NCBI GenBank assembly: GCA_039621445.1
Contig: CP154956.1
Span: 41,378,437-41,442,436, forward strand
Length of the DNA stretch: 64,000 bases
Reading direction: 5' to 3'
Origin: Euglena gracilis
Taxonomy: Eukaryota; Euglenida; Euglenophyceae; Euglenales
How positions within the stretch are numbered: position 1 is the stretch's first letter; each line of letters starts with the position of its first letter. The position numbers and the translations under genes are program-made. Positions 47,338 to 57,700 of the stretch are shown one piece after another. The notes beneath the pieces were generated by a model. It had not been told where the DNA came from, ran no database searches, and was given only the letters and a program-made list of their open reading frames with translations.

Positions 47338-47971
47338 ATCAGCACGTTTTGGGTGCTGCCAGTGCTAGGGGCCTCAGTGCCGAGGCACACGCCTCACTGG
47401 AGGGGTCGGATCGCGTGCAGTTGCGCCCGAACTTGCCCTCAAAGCGTGCTCAATTGGGCGTCAAAACTGGCGCAACTGCGTGGGGGGTGTCCCTACGTGC
47501 GCAGGTGCGCGCAATCGTCTGTGGACAGCTTTGGGTTTCTTTGGTGAAATCCTTAAGTGCCACTTTGGCCGTCTAAGATTCTGGGCTTGGTTGGGCGTTG
47601 TTGGACATTTTCGGACCAGAATTTATGGTCAAATGGCAGGTTCCCCACCTTCTGAGAATGCCAACAACATCAGTTTTGTACATTTGTCCTCATTCTGCAC
47701 TTTTTACGCATCATCCTGTATACTGCTCCATAATTGAAAAGAAGAAAAACTCATTCAGCTTTTCTTGTTGCGATTTCACAGGGGGAACGTTGGGGGGGGG
47801 GGGGCTTCAACTCCCATTGGCAGTAGACCGACTACAACCCAGCCCATCCGCCACACTATCGGGAGTGGGTTCGTCGCCCTGCCCTCTCTTCCCCAGCCTT
47901 GCCCCCCCCCCCTCCCACAGGCCCCCTGACGGCTATGCAGTGCGGGGGTGGCTCCCCCTGAGAGGCCCGGG

Positions 47972-50900
47972 ATGGTCGGCCCCGGCGGGCCCCTTCTGTG
48001 GGCCGTGGCACTGCTGCTGCTGCTGGCGCTGCTGGCCGCCGTCGGCAGCACTCCGGAGGCCGACCCGGGGCCCGAGGTGCCGCCCTGCCCCCCAACCTCC
48101 ACTGGCAGGGGAGGGAATCCCCCCCTGGCCAGGCCGACTGCCTACCAGGGGGTTTGGGGTGTTCACTGGAACGGAATGTATTTTTTTTGGTGGGGTTTTG
48201 ACCAAACCTCACCTCATTGGTAGGTCAGTGGGCACCTGACCCCCCCTCCCATATCACAGAACCTTTAAAAGTAAAGGGCTCCTCGGGGCTGCTTTCAGTG
48301 GCCGGTGTCATTGACGTCCAAAAACGACAGAAGATGTTGGCTAACCTCGGGCAGGCAGCAGTTGGCATGTATTGCTATTGTTTTTGCGAACAGGATGAAA
48401 GACCGAAGAACCCCATGTATCAACACACTTTGGATGCCATCACGACATCATTAGCAACTGTATTTTGATATGTATTTTTGTTAGATTTCGAGAAGATTCT
48501 GGTTCCAAAACATGACAATTGAAATTGATAATTGACAATTGAAAAAAAATGATGACAAATAATTGACGACTTGACCTAAGGATAAATTCCAAAAAGAAAT
48601 TTGAAAGAACACCATGGAAAAAATGCAAAAAAACAAAAACCAACCACAAAAACTCAGATTTTGTCAAAATCGAGAAACACAAAAAAGACGTTTGCCCCCC
48701 CCCCCGTGGGCACGTAAGCACCCCCCAAATATAAAGCCCCTGTTTGATATTTGGGGGGGAAATTTTCAAGGCTCTGAGGGGGTTTTTATATTTGGGTTGG
48801 GTTATATTTGGGCGGGAAATCTAATCTCCGTGACCAAAAGCGTAGCTACAATTTTGCCCAAATTTTGCCCAAATTTTTAGGCAAAATTCCAGCTGATGAC
48901 CTTTTTTAAGACAAAAAGTGTCAAAATCGACCTAAAATTGCACAAAATGATCATTTTCCGTCTCACGCCGCTTCATGGGGTGCCTGTCGGCTTTTCTCCA
49001 GTCAGGGGGTTTATTTTGGGCGGAGTTTTAAGCCCCAAAGGGGGTTTTGTGTTTGGGGGGGGGGTTGCATTTTGGGGTGTTCGCATTGCCATTCCTAATT
49101 ATCTAATCCCAGTTAGGACCTGAGTTCGAGCCCACGCTTTTTTTGTGTGCCAAATGAGCAGTGATACCATTTTTTATTTGATCTCTCGAGTCCGTCTTGT
49201 GCCTGATTGCCGTTTCAGCATGATGCCACCGCTTGATGTAAACCGTGGCTACCAACCCTTCTGTCCCGGAAATTGGTGGTTATCCGCAGTTGGAGGCGTC
49301 CAAATCTCTTCTGTTGTTCATCCAGTAGTCATCCCTGGTCATCTGTAGGCATCCGTAGTTAATCCGTGGCTGCCCGTAGTTGCAAAATGTCTGTACAGAC
49401 TGGTGATAGACGTCCAGAAATAGCTGCAACCGATGGGCAAAGAAGCATTGACCACAATACAACCTCAGAAATGCTCAAAATTGAAATTTTTTCGAAATCC
49501 TCTCCAGCCGAAGAGTGCACATCCGGCTTGAGCTCCTGAAGTAATTCACATCCAACTATATTTTTTTTGTGTTTTTATTGCATCTCAATTTTTGAGGGTC
49601 TATGTTGCACCCCCCCCCCCCGATTTACTACCGGCAAACAGAGAGGTTGGACAATGGGAAATGCTCAGATAGGACCGAGGCATTGCAGCATTGGAGTGTC
49701 CACCAAGCATTCCCCATACCCCAAGCCCCATACGGGTGGATTTTGGTGAAAAATATTTCGGATGCAAAAAAATTCAATTTTCTAAACAAAATAGCAGTTA
49801 GGTATGCTTCCAAAGAACTCCGGGAACGTTTTGATATTTCAATAATATTTATCCCAGACTTATAAGCCCCTGGGCTCATTGTCCCCCAGGCTGTTGAGGG
49901 CCGACATGGCCAATCAGCCGGAAGAAAATGGTCCACATCAACCATTTGTGCTATTGCGCACGCCAACCACTTGTGTATTTATTGACAGCTGATGTCCACA
50001 TTAGTGAAGACCAACCACTTCCGTACTTGTAGAAATGGTCGGTGTGCACAGTTGCGCACATCATCTCTCTCCACAAATACGCAAATAGTCGATGTGCGAC
50101 ACCAACCACTTGCAACTACAATCACATACCTATTCACAGTTACAATTTGTTGTTGGTGTGCACAAATGTGGTTGCTCGGCGTCAAAACTTGATGCACACC
50201 TGGCAAGTTAGGTATAAAAAATGCCCCACGACCCTTTGGCCAGGATTGACAGCGAGGACGACCACGCCGCCTCGCCGCGCTGTGCCGTGCCGCCGGTCCC
50301 CTCCCTCCTCAGGCTGGCCCCGCCCCCCTCGTCGCCTTCACGAGACCCATGCTGGAGGCGCGGGGGGCTGGGCTGCGGCTGGTGCAGTTCATGGCGCCGT
50401 GGTGCCCCGCCTCCCGCGCCCTTGAGCCGGAGCTGCGGAAGGTCCGCCATCCCTGCCCCCGACCCCAGGGGGTGTGGGAGGCGTGTGCCGCGGAGGGGCC
50501 CCTCTCCACCAGCCGGCCACGGTGAGTGCCGCCATCGCCATCGCCAGTGCCCCCAACGCCTTCCCGTCCGACACGCTACCACCGTCTGCCCCCTCATGGG
50601 GGGGCGGCGACCCCCTCCCTCCCCTTCCCTCAGGTGGCAGCGCATTTCGGGGACATGGTCGCTGTCGGGACGGTGGACTGCACGGTGGAGGGGCCGCTGT
50701 GCGACGACTTCGGCGTGAAGGCGTTCCCTGCCGTGTTCCTGCTGCGGTCCCCCCCTCCCCTATGCCAGCGGTTCGTCACAGAAGCCCCGACCAGCCGTTG
50801 CTGTGACCCGGCAAGCATTGAGTCCGGGGGGGGGGGGGGTGACTGAATGGTTCCTTTAAAGTGACTGAACGGTTTTTGGAAGAGTGGAAGTGGCCCCTGT

Positions 50901-53900
50901 CTCCCCCCCTGGTCGGTGAAACCCCCAGTCAGTAACACAGAGAATGGCGCCGGAGAGATTTTGGCCACCAGGGAATTTCTTGAGGACCCCCTGGAGCGGG
51001 TCTAGGGAGGTGGATCCTACCGGCTGTCGGCTGTTGGCATCCGAGAACAGGCAAAAAAAAGCCCAAATCCAGCCGGGCTGAATGTATTCTGGCCAAAATT
51101 CTGAGGGTATGGTTTGAATGCAGAGGCGTTAGGTGGGCAAGTTTTTGGAGGGTTTTTTTTGACGATTCTGCCCTGCCCTGGGCGACACAAACATTGGTTT
51201 TGGCGGCCTTGGTCTGCTTTTATTTGTTTGGCACTTCCCCATCTCCAAACAGGAGCAGGAAAGTGACTTCGACATACGGGGGTCTATGAGGAATCTGTAT
51301 TTCCACTGTCATAGCTTTGCCACCTTCGCCGCAGGGGGCTCCAGCGACTGGCATATTCTGGAGCGCCTTCCTTTCCGCCACTGAAGGATTTCGTTGAACG
51401 GTTTGCCTGCCCCATCCCACTGTACGGAATAGCTGGCCCTTTGCCGCCCGAGCCATTCTCTGGTGTCGTTCGGGACACCCTGCCCACAGCTCCTGGGGGG
51501 GTTACAGTAGGAGGAGGTTCGAGCTCGAACGTTCGAGCTCGAACCTCCTCGAACGTTTTTAAGCCCACCCCCTTCAAGGGGGGGGCTTAAAAACGTTCGA
51601 GGTCCCTCCTCGAACGACCTCGAACGACATTCGAGGAGGGTCTCGAACCTCCTCGAACGTCCTCGAACGACGTTCGAGGAGGGTCTCGAACCTCCTCGAA
51701 CGACCTCGAACGACGTTTGAGGAGGGTCTCGAACCTCCTCGAACGTCCTCGAACGACGTTCGAGGAGGGTCTCGAACCTCCTCGAACGTCCTCGAACGTC
51801 GTTCGAGGAGGGGCTCGAACCTCCTCGAACGACCTCGAACGACATTCGAGGAGGTTCGAGACCCTCCTCCTGCGCACATGCATACAGCTTTCAACACCAA
51901 CGTTTTCAACAAGGTTTGCGTGGGTTCCTTTTTTTTTTGGTTTTTTGGTTTTTGGGAATTTTTTTCAGAAACGACCACCCAAGCAGGCGAGACCTATTCC
52001 CTCTCGATATGTGATTGGGTTGGTAATTTGAACTTCTCAAATCCCCCCCCCCCGTCGCTCCCTACTCAGGCAATTTTTCGATTTTTCGATTTACGCAGGA
52101 ATGTACTCATTCAAAAGTATTTGTGTTCAAAAATATTCCCATACCAAGAGAATTTCTGAGGTTATTAGAAGGAGTAGGGTTAGGGTCAAGATTGCATCCC
52201 CAATGGTTGCAACCATCCCGCTCATCGTTGCTATATTTCCCTCTACAGGGTACACAGCGAACCCAAAGAGTCGCCCAACTAGGGTTAAAAACATGGGGGG
52301 ACCCGCCTTCGGCGCCTCGCTCGGGTCCCCCCATGTTTTTAACCCTAGTTGGGCGACTCTTTGGGGTAGCTGGTACCCTGTAGGGGGAAATTTTCCACGC
52401 ATTGTAAAAGAAACATTTTTTTTCTTTTGCAGAACGCACTGATTCTTCAAGTTTTTTTCAAAAATAATCCCATACCGAGAGAATTTCTGAGGTTATTAGA
52501 AGGAATAGGGTTAGGGTTAAGATTTCATCGCGAATGGTTGCCAACCATCCCGCTCATCGTCAGTGGCAGAATTTATAAGGAACATATTGCTGAGCTGTTT
52601 TGTAAGTTGCAAGTCCATGGTTCGTTGTTCTTGATTCTGCTTTTTTTTTGTCTTTCCGTGGCACGATCCGGAAGAAAGCAAAGACAGGGGCAGAGACAGA
52701 GAGGATTTTGTTTCATCTGTTTTTTTCTTTCAGTGGCAGAATTTAAAAGGAACATATTTTTCGATTTACGCAGGAATGCACTCATTCAAGAGAATTTCTG
52801 AGGTTATTAGAAGGAATAAGGTTAGGGTCAAGATTTCATCCCCAATGGTTGCAACCATCCCGCTCATCGTTGCTATATTTCCCTCTACAGGGTACACAGC
52901 GAACCCAAAGAGTCGCCCAACTAGGGTCAATGGGGGGACCCGAGCGAGGCGCCGAAGGCGCCGAGCGAGGGTCCCCCCATGTGTATTAACCCTAGTTGGG
53001 CGACTCTTTGGGGTAGCTGGTACCCTGTAGGGGGAAATTTTCCACGCATTGTAAAAGAAACATTTTTTTTCTTACGCAGGAATGCACTGATTCATAAATA
53101 TTTTTTTCAAAAATATTCCCATACGGGGAGAATTTCTGAGGTTATTAGAAGGAATATGGTTAGGGTCAGGTTCAGGGTTAGAAAAAGTTTTTTTTACTTA
53201 CGCAGGACTGCAGTCATTCAAAAGTATTTTCATTCAAAAATATTCCCAACGTCCTCCAATGACCTCGAACGATATTCGAGGAGGGTCTCGAACGTCCTCG
53301 AACGACCTCGAATGACACTCGAGGAGGGACCTCGAACCTCCTCGAACGACCTCGAACGACATTCGAGGAGGGACCTCGAACCTTCTCGAACGACCTCGAA
53401 CGACGTTTGAGGAGGGTCTCGAACCTCCTCGAACGACCTCGAACGTCGTTCGAGGAGGGTCTCGAACCTCCTCGAACGTCCTCGAACGACGTTCGAGGAG
53501 GGTCTCGAACCTCCTCGAATGTCGTTCGAGGAGGTTCGAGGAGGTTCGAGACCCTCCTCCTACGGTCCATCCCACTACCGTAACCCTCCCCACAGCTCCT
53601 AATGGAGACTCTATCGGGCCTGACTGCATCTGCTTGCTTGGTGCCCCCACCCCCGGATTGAGTTCCCCCCAGGGTGATTGATTTTTTTGAAGTGAATGCG
53701 TGGGTTTTGAGTCAAGGTGAGGGTCAGCAAAAGTAGGCAAAGTCACACCCCTGGTGCCACAGATTTTTCTAAGGTTGATTTTGAGCACATTTCGGCTCGT
53801 AATAGCCGGATTGAACCCCCCACTGTCCCTCAAACAGTGAGTGAGTTGGTTCGCTGGAAGTGGCAGTTGACCAGGCTTGTTTATTTCGGCAGACTCCTGG

Positions 53901-54520
53901 GGGGGTGCAGATTCAGTGTCTCTGATCTGGTCTGGCACCAGCTGTGTCTGGCACCGGCCCAGGGCGAACATGCGTGTGCAAACGGCATGGCTCAGATCGG
54001 CCTCAAGGTGCTGGTGGCGCAATCAGCCTCCCCAGCCCTATGCCCTTTGGCGACAGCTGGGGTCCACATCTGTCCACAGCTGGGGGGCAGTCACTCCGCC
54101 GTCTGTCTCCTTGCCATGGCGTGTGTGGCCCACCGCAGGTACTCCGGGCATCATTTCATCCTCCTCGAGAAGGCCGAGCAGATCCAGCCCTGGCGGGACT
54201 CCTTGGACGTCGGCGTCGTCGCCGTATTCCCCTCCCTGGAGCACCCGGGTGTGGGGACATTTCCGCATTTGTGTACACAGAGGACCACGCAAGGTACTGC
54301 ATTGAAATGGGCCTTGAAATGCGCGCGCACACACATACGCACACATACACACACACAGATACACAGACATCTACTACCCACCACTCAGCTCAAACTCACA
54401 AAAATGGTTGGCGATTCGCACTGTTGGTTGTCACAAGCCCACCACACAAAACCCGTGCCTCTTTTCAGACTTCGGCGCATTTGCTGCATTTGCGAAGGAG
54501 GCCCGGGAGGCGGACGGCTT
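47972..54520 (+). CDS. PDI/TMX-like thioredoxin-fold secretory protein
   Basis: Exon 47972-48076 encodes a signal peptide (GPLLWAVALLLLLALLAAVG) and an acidic STPEADPGPE, ending in phase 0. Exon 50345-50441 holds LRLVQFMAPWCPASRALEPE, the thioredoxin active-site region. Exon 50634-50746 holds VGTVDCTVEGPLC and FGVKAFPAVFLL with the cis-Pro. Exon 54139-54248 holds YSGHHFILLEKAEQIQPW and DVGVVAVFPS, and exon 54469 to about 54520 holds DFGAFAAFAKEAREADG. Junctions at 50441/50634 (phase 0), 50746/54139 (phase 2) and 54248/54469 (phase 1) agree. The order thioredoxin domain then a b-type domain is PDI-like. The active site reads CPAS, so the second redox Cys is absent. The exon linking 48076 to 50345 (perhaps near 50244-50300) and the C-terminus are unresolved. 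The 3.4 kb intron contains the composite element 51495-53588. Confidence 0.72.
48077..50344. other. First intron region of the PDI-like gene
   Basis: AT-rich sequence with G-run blocks ('gggggggggttgcattttgggg') at about 49040-49080, degenerate 'catccgtagt' repeats around 49300-49390 and 'ccaaccacttg' repeats at about 49930-50130. One small exon is expected here but was not fixed. Confidence 0.4.
51517..51870. repeat. 43 bp palindromic tandem array, left
   Basis: GGGTCTCGAACC recurs at 51638, 51681, 51724 and 51767, a 43 bp period. Each unit contains the palindrome CCTCGAACGACGTTCGAGG or a variant. Because 43 is not a multiple of three and the unit lacks stops, long meaningless ORFs run through it. 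Confidence 0.93.
52242..52383. repeat. Long foldback 1 (perfect 41 bp stem)
   Basis: Arms 52265-52305 and 52322-52362 are perfect reverse complements (AAAGAGTCGCCCAACTAGGG... and its inverse), with a 16 bp loop reading CCTTCGGCGCCTCGCT. The stem continues imperfectly out to CTACAGGGTAC at 52242 and GTACCCTGTAG at 52383. Confidence 0.95.
52886..53031. repeat. Long foldback 2 with inverted, extended loop
   Basis: Same outer arms as foldback 1 (AAAGAGTCGCCC at 52907; GGGCGACTCTTT ending 53009). The loop begins ACCCGAGCGAGGCGCC, the reverse complement of the foldback 1 loop with its flanks, and runs on into a second GCGCCGAGCGA block. Confidence 0.93.
53250..53560. repeat. 43 bp palindromic tandem array, right
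   Basis: Same unit family as the left array, in the same orientation, with more substitutions at its start. It ends TTCGAGACCCTCCTCC like the left array. Confidence 0.93.
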
Positions 54521-54727
54521 GTCCCTCGCAGTTCTCATCGACCCCACCGCCCACTGCCGGCACGCCCCCTCCCTCCGCGTGTCCCCCGTGTCCCGCCAGG
54601 CCACCCGTTGGTCCCGCTGGTACCCCGTCGCCCCCTCCCATCACACAGGGCGTCCTCTCCCCCCCCCCCCGGCCGCTGTCCGCCTTTCCCCCTGTTGGCT
54701 GTCCGGTGCCTCGCAGCGCCCCGCCCC

Positions 54728-57700
54728 ATGGCCTCCCCTGCCGCACTCGTGCTGCTGCTGGCGGTGGTGCTCGGCGCGGTGGAGCGGTGGTGGCTGCAGT
54801 GGACGGCCCCCCGCCCAGCGCCTCCCTCCCGCCGCGGGCCCGGGGACGGAGGCGCTGCCCCCGGCACCGGCCGGGCTCGATCCGGGCCCCGGAGGACCCG
54901 GAGGAGTGGGCGGCCCCAGTGCTTGTCTCAGGGCCGTGAAGGGTCGGCGTGGTCTGCAAATGGAAGGCGGCGGTTTGTTGTCCGCATTCATTTTGCTTCC
55001 TTTTGTTGTTGTGTTATGTGTGTGTCGGCTTGTGTGTGCCACTGGGTGTTTGTTATTTATGTTTTTGCGTCGCGCTGAGTTTTTTTTTTTGGTTTTTGAG
55101 TAGTGTAGTGCACGCTGTTGTGTCAAGTTGTCATCATTTGTGGTGTGTTTGTTTTGCTTGTGTGGCGTCATTTGCGTGGCGATACTGATCGCAAGGCAGT
55201 GGGGTCCCGCTGCTGCAGAACGCCGAGGGGTTGTGGCTCTTCACCCGGCAGTGGACCCCTCCTCACCCGCCCTCCGCCGTGGTATTTGTCCTCCCGGGCT
55301 TTGGAGGTGCGTCTCTGCCCTCGACCTCAAGTCAGGGCGTACCTCAAGAAAATTTGACCCCACCCCCTGGGGGGTCAGCCAGCAGCCTTTTTCCAGCCAG
55401 CAACCTCTTTCCAGTCCTGGACCCCCTTAATGCAATTTATTCATTTCCAGCTGCCTGAAGGGCCGCTGGACGGTAACGGATTTTCCCCTTTCGGAGAAAA
55501 TGGGCCAAAAAATGGGTCAAAGATGGCCAAAATGGGTCAGATTTGGGCTGGCCAGGGCACATTTGGGGTCAAAAATCAATTTTTTTTGCATAATTGGTGT
55601 TTTTTTTTGACATTTTTGCATTTTCGATTTTTTTGGTTCCCAGTTCGACCCTCCGGTCAGGCGCAGCTCCAGCTCGGACCCCTAGGGGCGGGGGGGGGGG
55701 GTAGCCAGCAGCCTGCTTCCAGCCAGCCCCAAATTTTCCAGCCTCTGAGCTGGACCCCCCGGAGGGTAGTTAAAAAAAATGCCCTGCCTTGAGTGCTTCT
55801 CCCCATCTGTGTTGTTCCCTTCCCCCATTTGCGTTGTTGGTGTACGAGCGCATTACAATCAAAGTGCAAATTGAGGTAGCATGTGCCCGCAAAGGTGAAC
55901 CAAGTCAAACGCATAAAAAGGACATGGACATCAATTTTTAGCTGGAAGGCATTGAAGTTATTTTGTGTTCTCGGAGTTGGTTGTGATCCACCTCCCTTTT
56001 GACAGAGCACTGCAGCCGCTACGGTTACCACCACTTGGCTTCCCATCTGACTGCTGCGGGGTACGCGGTTGTGGCCATGGACCACCAAGGTGTGTGTTGC
56101 CATTCAGACCAAAAAATGGTATTGTCACCCCGTGGGTGACACGCCAACCCTTGTTCATGGCGAAAGGGTTTGTGTAAATATTTTGAGTCTTTTTGATGGG
56201 CCTGAATGGTCACCTGGTGCTGAATGAAGGCGAATATCAACCACATGCCCTCCTGGATGCCCATATGAAAAATTCTGAGGACTTCGTTCCACTAATTTTG
56301 TCCAACCCATGTTTTCTTACACAATCCGGACTCCCGCAGCATTTTGCGCATTTGACAGCAGTGTGTATTTTTTTTTGTCAGGGACTGCAATGGGGGCCAA
56401 CATAGCCGTCACCCAGAGGGATCAACCAGTCAATTTTGGCAAGGCTGCAAACAGAGCTCAGAAAACCTCCAAAAACGTCCTTTTCGAAAAATTTAAAATT
56501 TTCAGGATAAATGAAGTTGTGACCAACCCAAATATGCACAAATAATCGACCAATTTTGCACAGGTAAAAAATCAGGGGGGTAGGGGTCCTCGAACCAGGT
56601 TTGGCGGAGTGCTGAGCTCTTTACGTGTGCAATGGTGCCATACTGCAGCAGGCGTTTGGGGTGGCCCAGCTCATTTTTGACTCAAAAACAGTTTTTCCAG
56701 GTCTGGGAGGACCAAATACATGGTTTCGGGTCAAAATTTTTTTCGATGTTTTTCGACTTTTTTGACCCGTTTTTTTTTTAACCCAAAATCTATAGGTTTT
56801 GGGCCAAAATACTGCGCGCCGGGGGGGGGGGCGAAAAAAACTTTTCAGTGATTTTCAGTGACACAAAACTGGTGCTATTTTTGAGCATTCTCCTAATTTG
56901 AGGTTTAAAATTCAAAATTTTGGTTGCCATTTTGAAAAACACAGTTTCTGATTTTGTCCGTTCAATCTCCAAGTTTTCCCAGGATCTTTGCCGCCAAATA
57001 TTTTCCAACTATTTTGGCCGAAACTGCCATTTTTTCCATCCCCAATTTTTCACTCAGCCTATTATTTCATAAAGCCCCATCCCCCCCCTGCATAATTCTC
57101 CCAAGAAAACTAAAGCTGTGACGTCCTCTGGACTGTGCGTGCTCTTCCCGTGGGACCAGGAAAACACGGCAAAGGAAAGAAGGCAAGGATCGAATTACAC
57201 ACCAGAGGTAGAACTCATTTTTCAGTACGGGGGTGTCTTGGTTTGGTGCCACAGACCCGAGATGCGGCGATGCTAGAGAAACATTTCCCCCGGAGTTGGC
57301 TTGTTTTTGCCAAGGTTTTGTAGTTTTCGTTTTGCTCAGTAAGAGACAACTTTGCCAGAATGATTTTTAACGGGTTTTAAGGTTTTTAAACAGGATTTTT
57401 TTAAAGGGTTTTCTTTTTGAAGCATTTTACACAAAAAATTTGGTTTTAAAGTCTTTGAGGGCAGCTTAAAAGTCAGTATAATATCAAATGGAGCCTGGTG
57501 CTGCCTTGCGATGCCCGGACTTCGGAAATGGAGACCAGCCTGTTGTGTCTTCTCCATTTCATTTTCACTTGCGTTGCACGCTCCCTCCTGTCTCGATATT
57601 TCTCCATCGTCCTCCCTGTGCTATGCTGAGGTCTCGGCCGGAGTAACGGAGACCGGGGGTTTGTCCACCAATTCGAGGAGTACGTGGCCGATTTCCTCCA

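Larger units (their letters stand above)
51495..53588. mobile_element. 2.1 kb non-coding composite palindromic element
   Basis: Flanked by a 12 bp direct repeat CCCACAGCTCCT at 51483-51494 and 53589-53600, which would be its target duplication. The ends carry imperfect inverted repeats: GGGTTACAGTAGGAGGAGG at the left; the right end contains CCTCCTCCTAC and, further out, GTAACCC. Inside, in order: a 43 bp palindromic array (51517-51870), a fourfold higher-order repeat of about 325 bp starting at 52148, 52479, 52789 and 53127, each with GAGAATTTCTGAGGTTATTA followed in most copies by a TTAGGG-type motif, long foldbacks in copies 1 and 3, and a second 43 bp array (53250-53560). No coding capacity. 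It lies in the intron between the thioredoxin and b-type exons of the PDI-like gene. Confidence 0.7.

Noticed and set aside
51309-51978. Minus-strand ORFs rich in SFEEVRDPP and RSRRFETLL
   Set aside because: They are translations of the 43 bp palindromic array, whose frame cycles every unit; no conserved protein is implied.
53717-55078. 453-codon + ORF spanning the PDI/lipase boundary
   Set aside because: It is open by GC-rich composition and crosses three real exons in mixed frames; only its part from 54728 coincides with the lipase exon.
56309-56545. FLSGTAMGANIAV as the serine elbow of the lipase-like gene
   Set aside because: It sits between exons that already join in phase (56089 to 57631), precedes the FEEYVADF segment instead of following it, and is not GxSxG. 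The true elbow is at 58412-58431.
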